This document shows positions 7,271 to 8,418 of a stretch of DNA of 8,418 nucleotides, in pieces. The stretch's first letter is position 1; each line of letters starts with the position of its first letter. The DNA comes from Pseudomonadota bacterium. GTDB lineage: Bacteria; Pseudomonadota; Gammaproteobacteria; Steroidobacterales; Steroidobacteraceae. Under the pieces are notes generated by a model. It worked only from the letters and a program-made list of their open reading frames with translations. It had not been told where the DNA came from and made no database searches. The stretch spans positions 1-8,418 of the forward strand of contig QGUX01000154.1 of assembly GCA_003242275.1 (NCBI GenBank). The letters are read 5' to 3'. The translations under genes were made by a program, and so were the position numbers.

Positions 7271-8418
7271 CTGAAATCACTGGCCAGAATCAGTCCCAGC
7301 CTCACGGCCGCGGCCACGTTCGCGATGTCGGGGGCGGCGTTCGCCGTGGGCAACCTGCTGCTCGCGCGCCAGATGGGCACGGCCGAGTACGCCTCGCTGT
7401 CGCTGGCCGTCGCCGTGTTCATCGTCGCCTCGCAGGTGGCCACGCTGGGCATGAGCCAGGTGGCGCTGCGGCGGTTCGTCCGTCCCGATGCCCGCCTGCT
7501 GCTGCGCCTGCTGGCGCAGGGCGCCCTCGGTGGCGCGGCGTGCGCGGCGGTGCTGTCGCGCTGGCAGGACCTCGCGCCCGCCGCCGCGCTGCTGCTCGGC
7601 GTGGCGACCGCCTTCGGTCCGCTGCTGTGGGTGGCCTCCGCCGCACTGCTGCGCGAGGGCCGCAAGGCGCGTGCGTGGTGCGTGCAGACCGTGCCGGACT
7701 GGGTGCTGCTGTCGCTGGGCATCATCGCGCTGGCCGCGCCGCGCTGGGCCGACGCCTGGGCCTTCGGCGCCTACTGCCTGGCGGTGTCGGTGCTGGCGCT
7801 GGCGGGCTGGTCCGCGCTGCGGCGCGCGCCACCGGGCGGGAAAGCGCCGCCGGAACCGGGCTGGCGCATGCTGGCTTCGGCCACGGCCATCGTGGCCGGC
7901 AGCGTGCTGGTGATCCAGTTCGAGCGCCTGGCGGTGGGCTTCCTGCTGGATGCGCGGGCGCTGGCCATGTTCGGCGTGCTCGCCTCGCTGGCGGTCTTCC
8001 CCTTCCGGCTGGTCATCGCCGGCGCCAGCTTCGTGCTCGTGCCCGGGCTGCAGCGCCTCACGGACGCGGACGCGCGGCGCCGCCTGGTGTGGCGCGAGCT
8101 GAAGGTGATCCTGGCGGCGCTGACGGCGACCAGCGCGCTCTTGTGCCTGGTCGCACCCGCGATCGCGCGCTGGATCACGGCCGGGCGCTACGCGCCGGGC
8201 TCATGGCTGGTGCTCGCCGCCTGCCTCGCGGGTGCCGCCAAGGTCTGCCACGGCCTGCCGCGCGCCATCATCACCGCCTGCGGCAATGACCGGCACCTGG
8301 AACTGCTCGGCCGCACGGTCTGGGCCGGCATCGGCCTGTCGCTGCTGGGTGCGGTGGCGGGCACGGCCTGGGGGCTGGCCGGCGGGCTGTACGGCGTCGC
8401 GCTGGGCAGCATCACCGG
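7271..8418 (+). CDS. Membrane protein of the MOP/oligosaccharide flippase type (partial, C-terminus beyond window)
   Basis: The frame is open to the right edge and gives 382 codons from the CTG at 7271. It is strongly hydrophobic, with roughly ten membrane segments: about 10-33, 41-63, 79-95, 101-124, 143-157, 163-181, 203-225, 230-257, 277-299 and 348-373. The beginning, LLLARQMGTAEYASLSLAVA (29-48) followed by ATLGMSQVALRRF, has the pattern of polysaccharide/lipid-linked oligosaccharide flippases (RLLG-x-x-x-YG-type loop after the first helix, then a G-containing second helix). Such proteins move lipid-linked sugars across the inner membrane for surface polysaccharide synthesis. The first ATG in frame (7325) falls inside membrane segment 1, and there is no ATG, GTG or TTG between the upstream stop (7124) and 7325. 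The start is placed provisionally at CTG 7271 (CTG 7268 and ATG 7325 are alternatives). Any partner genes lie beyond the window. The family is likely; the substrate is unknown. Confidence 0.78.
   Translation, partial: MKSLARISPSLTAAATFAMSGAAFAVGNLLLARQMGTAEYASLSLAVAVFIVASQVATLGMSQVALRRFVRPDARLLLRLLAQGALGGAACAAVLSRWQDLAPAAALLLGVATAFGPLLWVASAALLREGRKARAWCVQTVPDWVLLSLGIIALAAPRWADAWAFGAYCLAVSVLALAGWSALRRAPPGGKAPPEPGWRMLASATAIVAGSVLVIQFERLAVGFLLDARALAMFGVLASLAVFPFRLVIAGASFVLVPGLQRLTDADARRRLVWRELKVILAALTATSALLCLVAPAIARWITAGRYAPGSWLVLAACLAGAAKVCHGLPRAIITACGNDRHLELLGRTVWAGIGLSLLGAVAGTAWGLAGGLYGVALGSIT

Noticed and set aside
7120..8289. A 389-codon plus-strand frame over the flippase region
   Set aside because: It is Arg/Ala/Gly-rich and has no membrane segments. 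The frame read from 7271 gives regular hydrophobic helices and a flippase-like N-terminus.

Overview
The window is a high-GC stretch of chromosome carrying eight protein genes, two of them cut by the window ends. Gene content and order (clpS-clpA facing infA-aat, next to type II secretion genes gspC-gspD) point to a gammaproteobacterium. Base composition and the neighbours suggest a GC-rich lineage such as Xanthomonadales or Nevskiales relatives, but the genus cannot be fixed from this sequence. Codon use looks uniform, and I see no insertion sequence, integrase, tRNA, rRNA or CRISPR.

Layout. Bases 1-2222 (minus strand) hold the start of a type II secretion operon: gspC, the inner-membrane clamp protein, is followed after 2 bases by gspD, the outer-membrane secretin, which runs off the left end. 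A compact 73-base divergent region (2223-2295) separates gspC from clpS. On the plus strand, clpS (2296-2625) and clpA (2650-4938) form an operon for the N-degron adaptor and the AAA+ unfoldase. Converging on clpA, only 7 bases away, is a minus-strand group: a COG3146/DUF482-type predicted N-acyltransferase (5948-7186), aat (5238-5951, overlapping it by ATGA) and infA (4946-5164). Divergent from this group, a membrane protein of the MOP/polysaccharide flippase type starts near 7271 and leaves the window on the right.

How the genes fit together. Aat attaches Leu or Phe to proteins with N-terminal Arg or Lys; ClpS recognises the resulting N-degron and passes the protein to ClpA, which feeds ClpP. 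Writer, reader and unfoldase of the bacterial N-degron pathway are thus side by side, with translation factor IF-1 between them, as in E. coli. The arginyl-type leucyltransferase gene (bpt/ate), which many gammaproteobacteria have between infA and aat, is absent here. Instead aat is translationally coupled to an acyltransferase-like protein of unknown substrate. That coupled pair is the most interesting item; otherwise the window is largely conserved core genome.

All gene calls rest on reading translations and recognising family motifs. Promoter, hairpin and start-codon calls are pattern matches and are rated accordingly.
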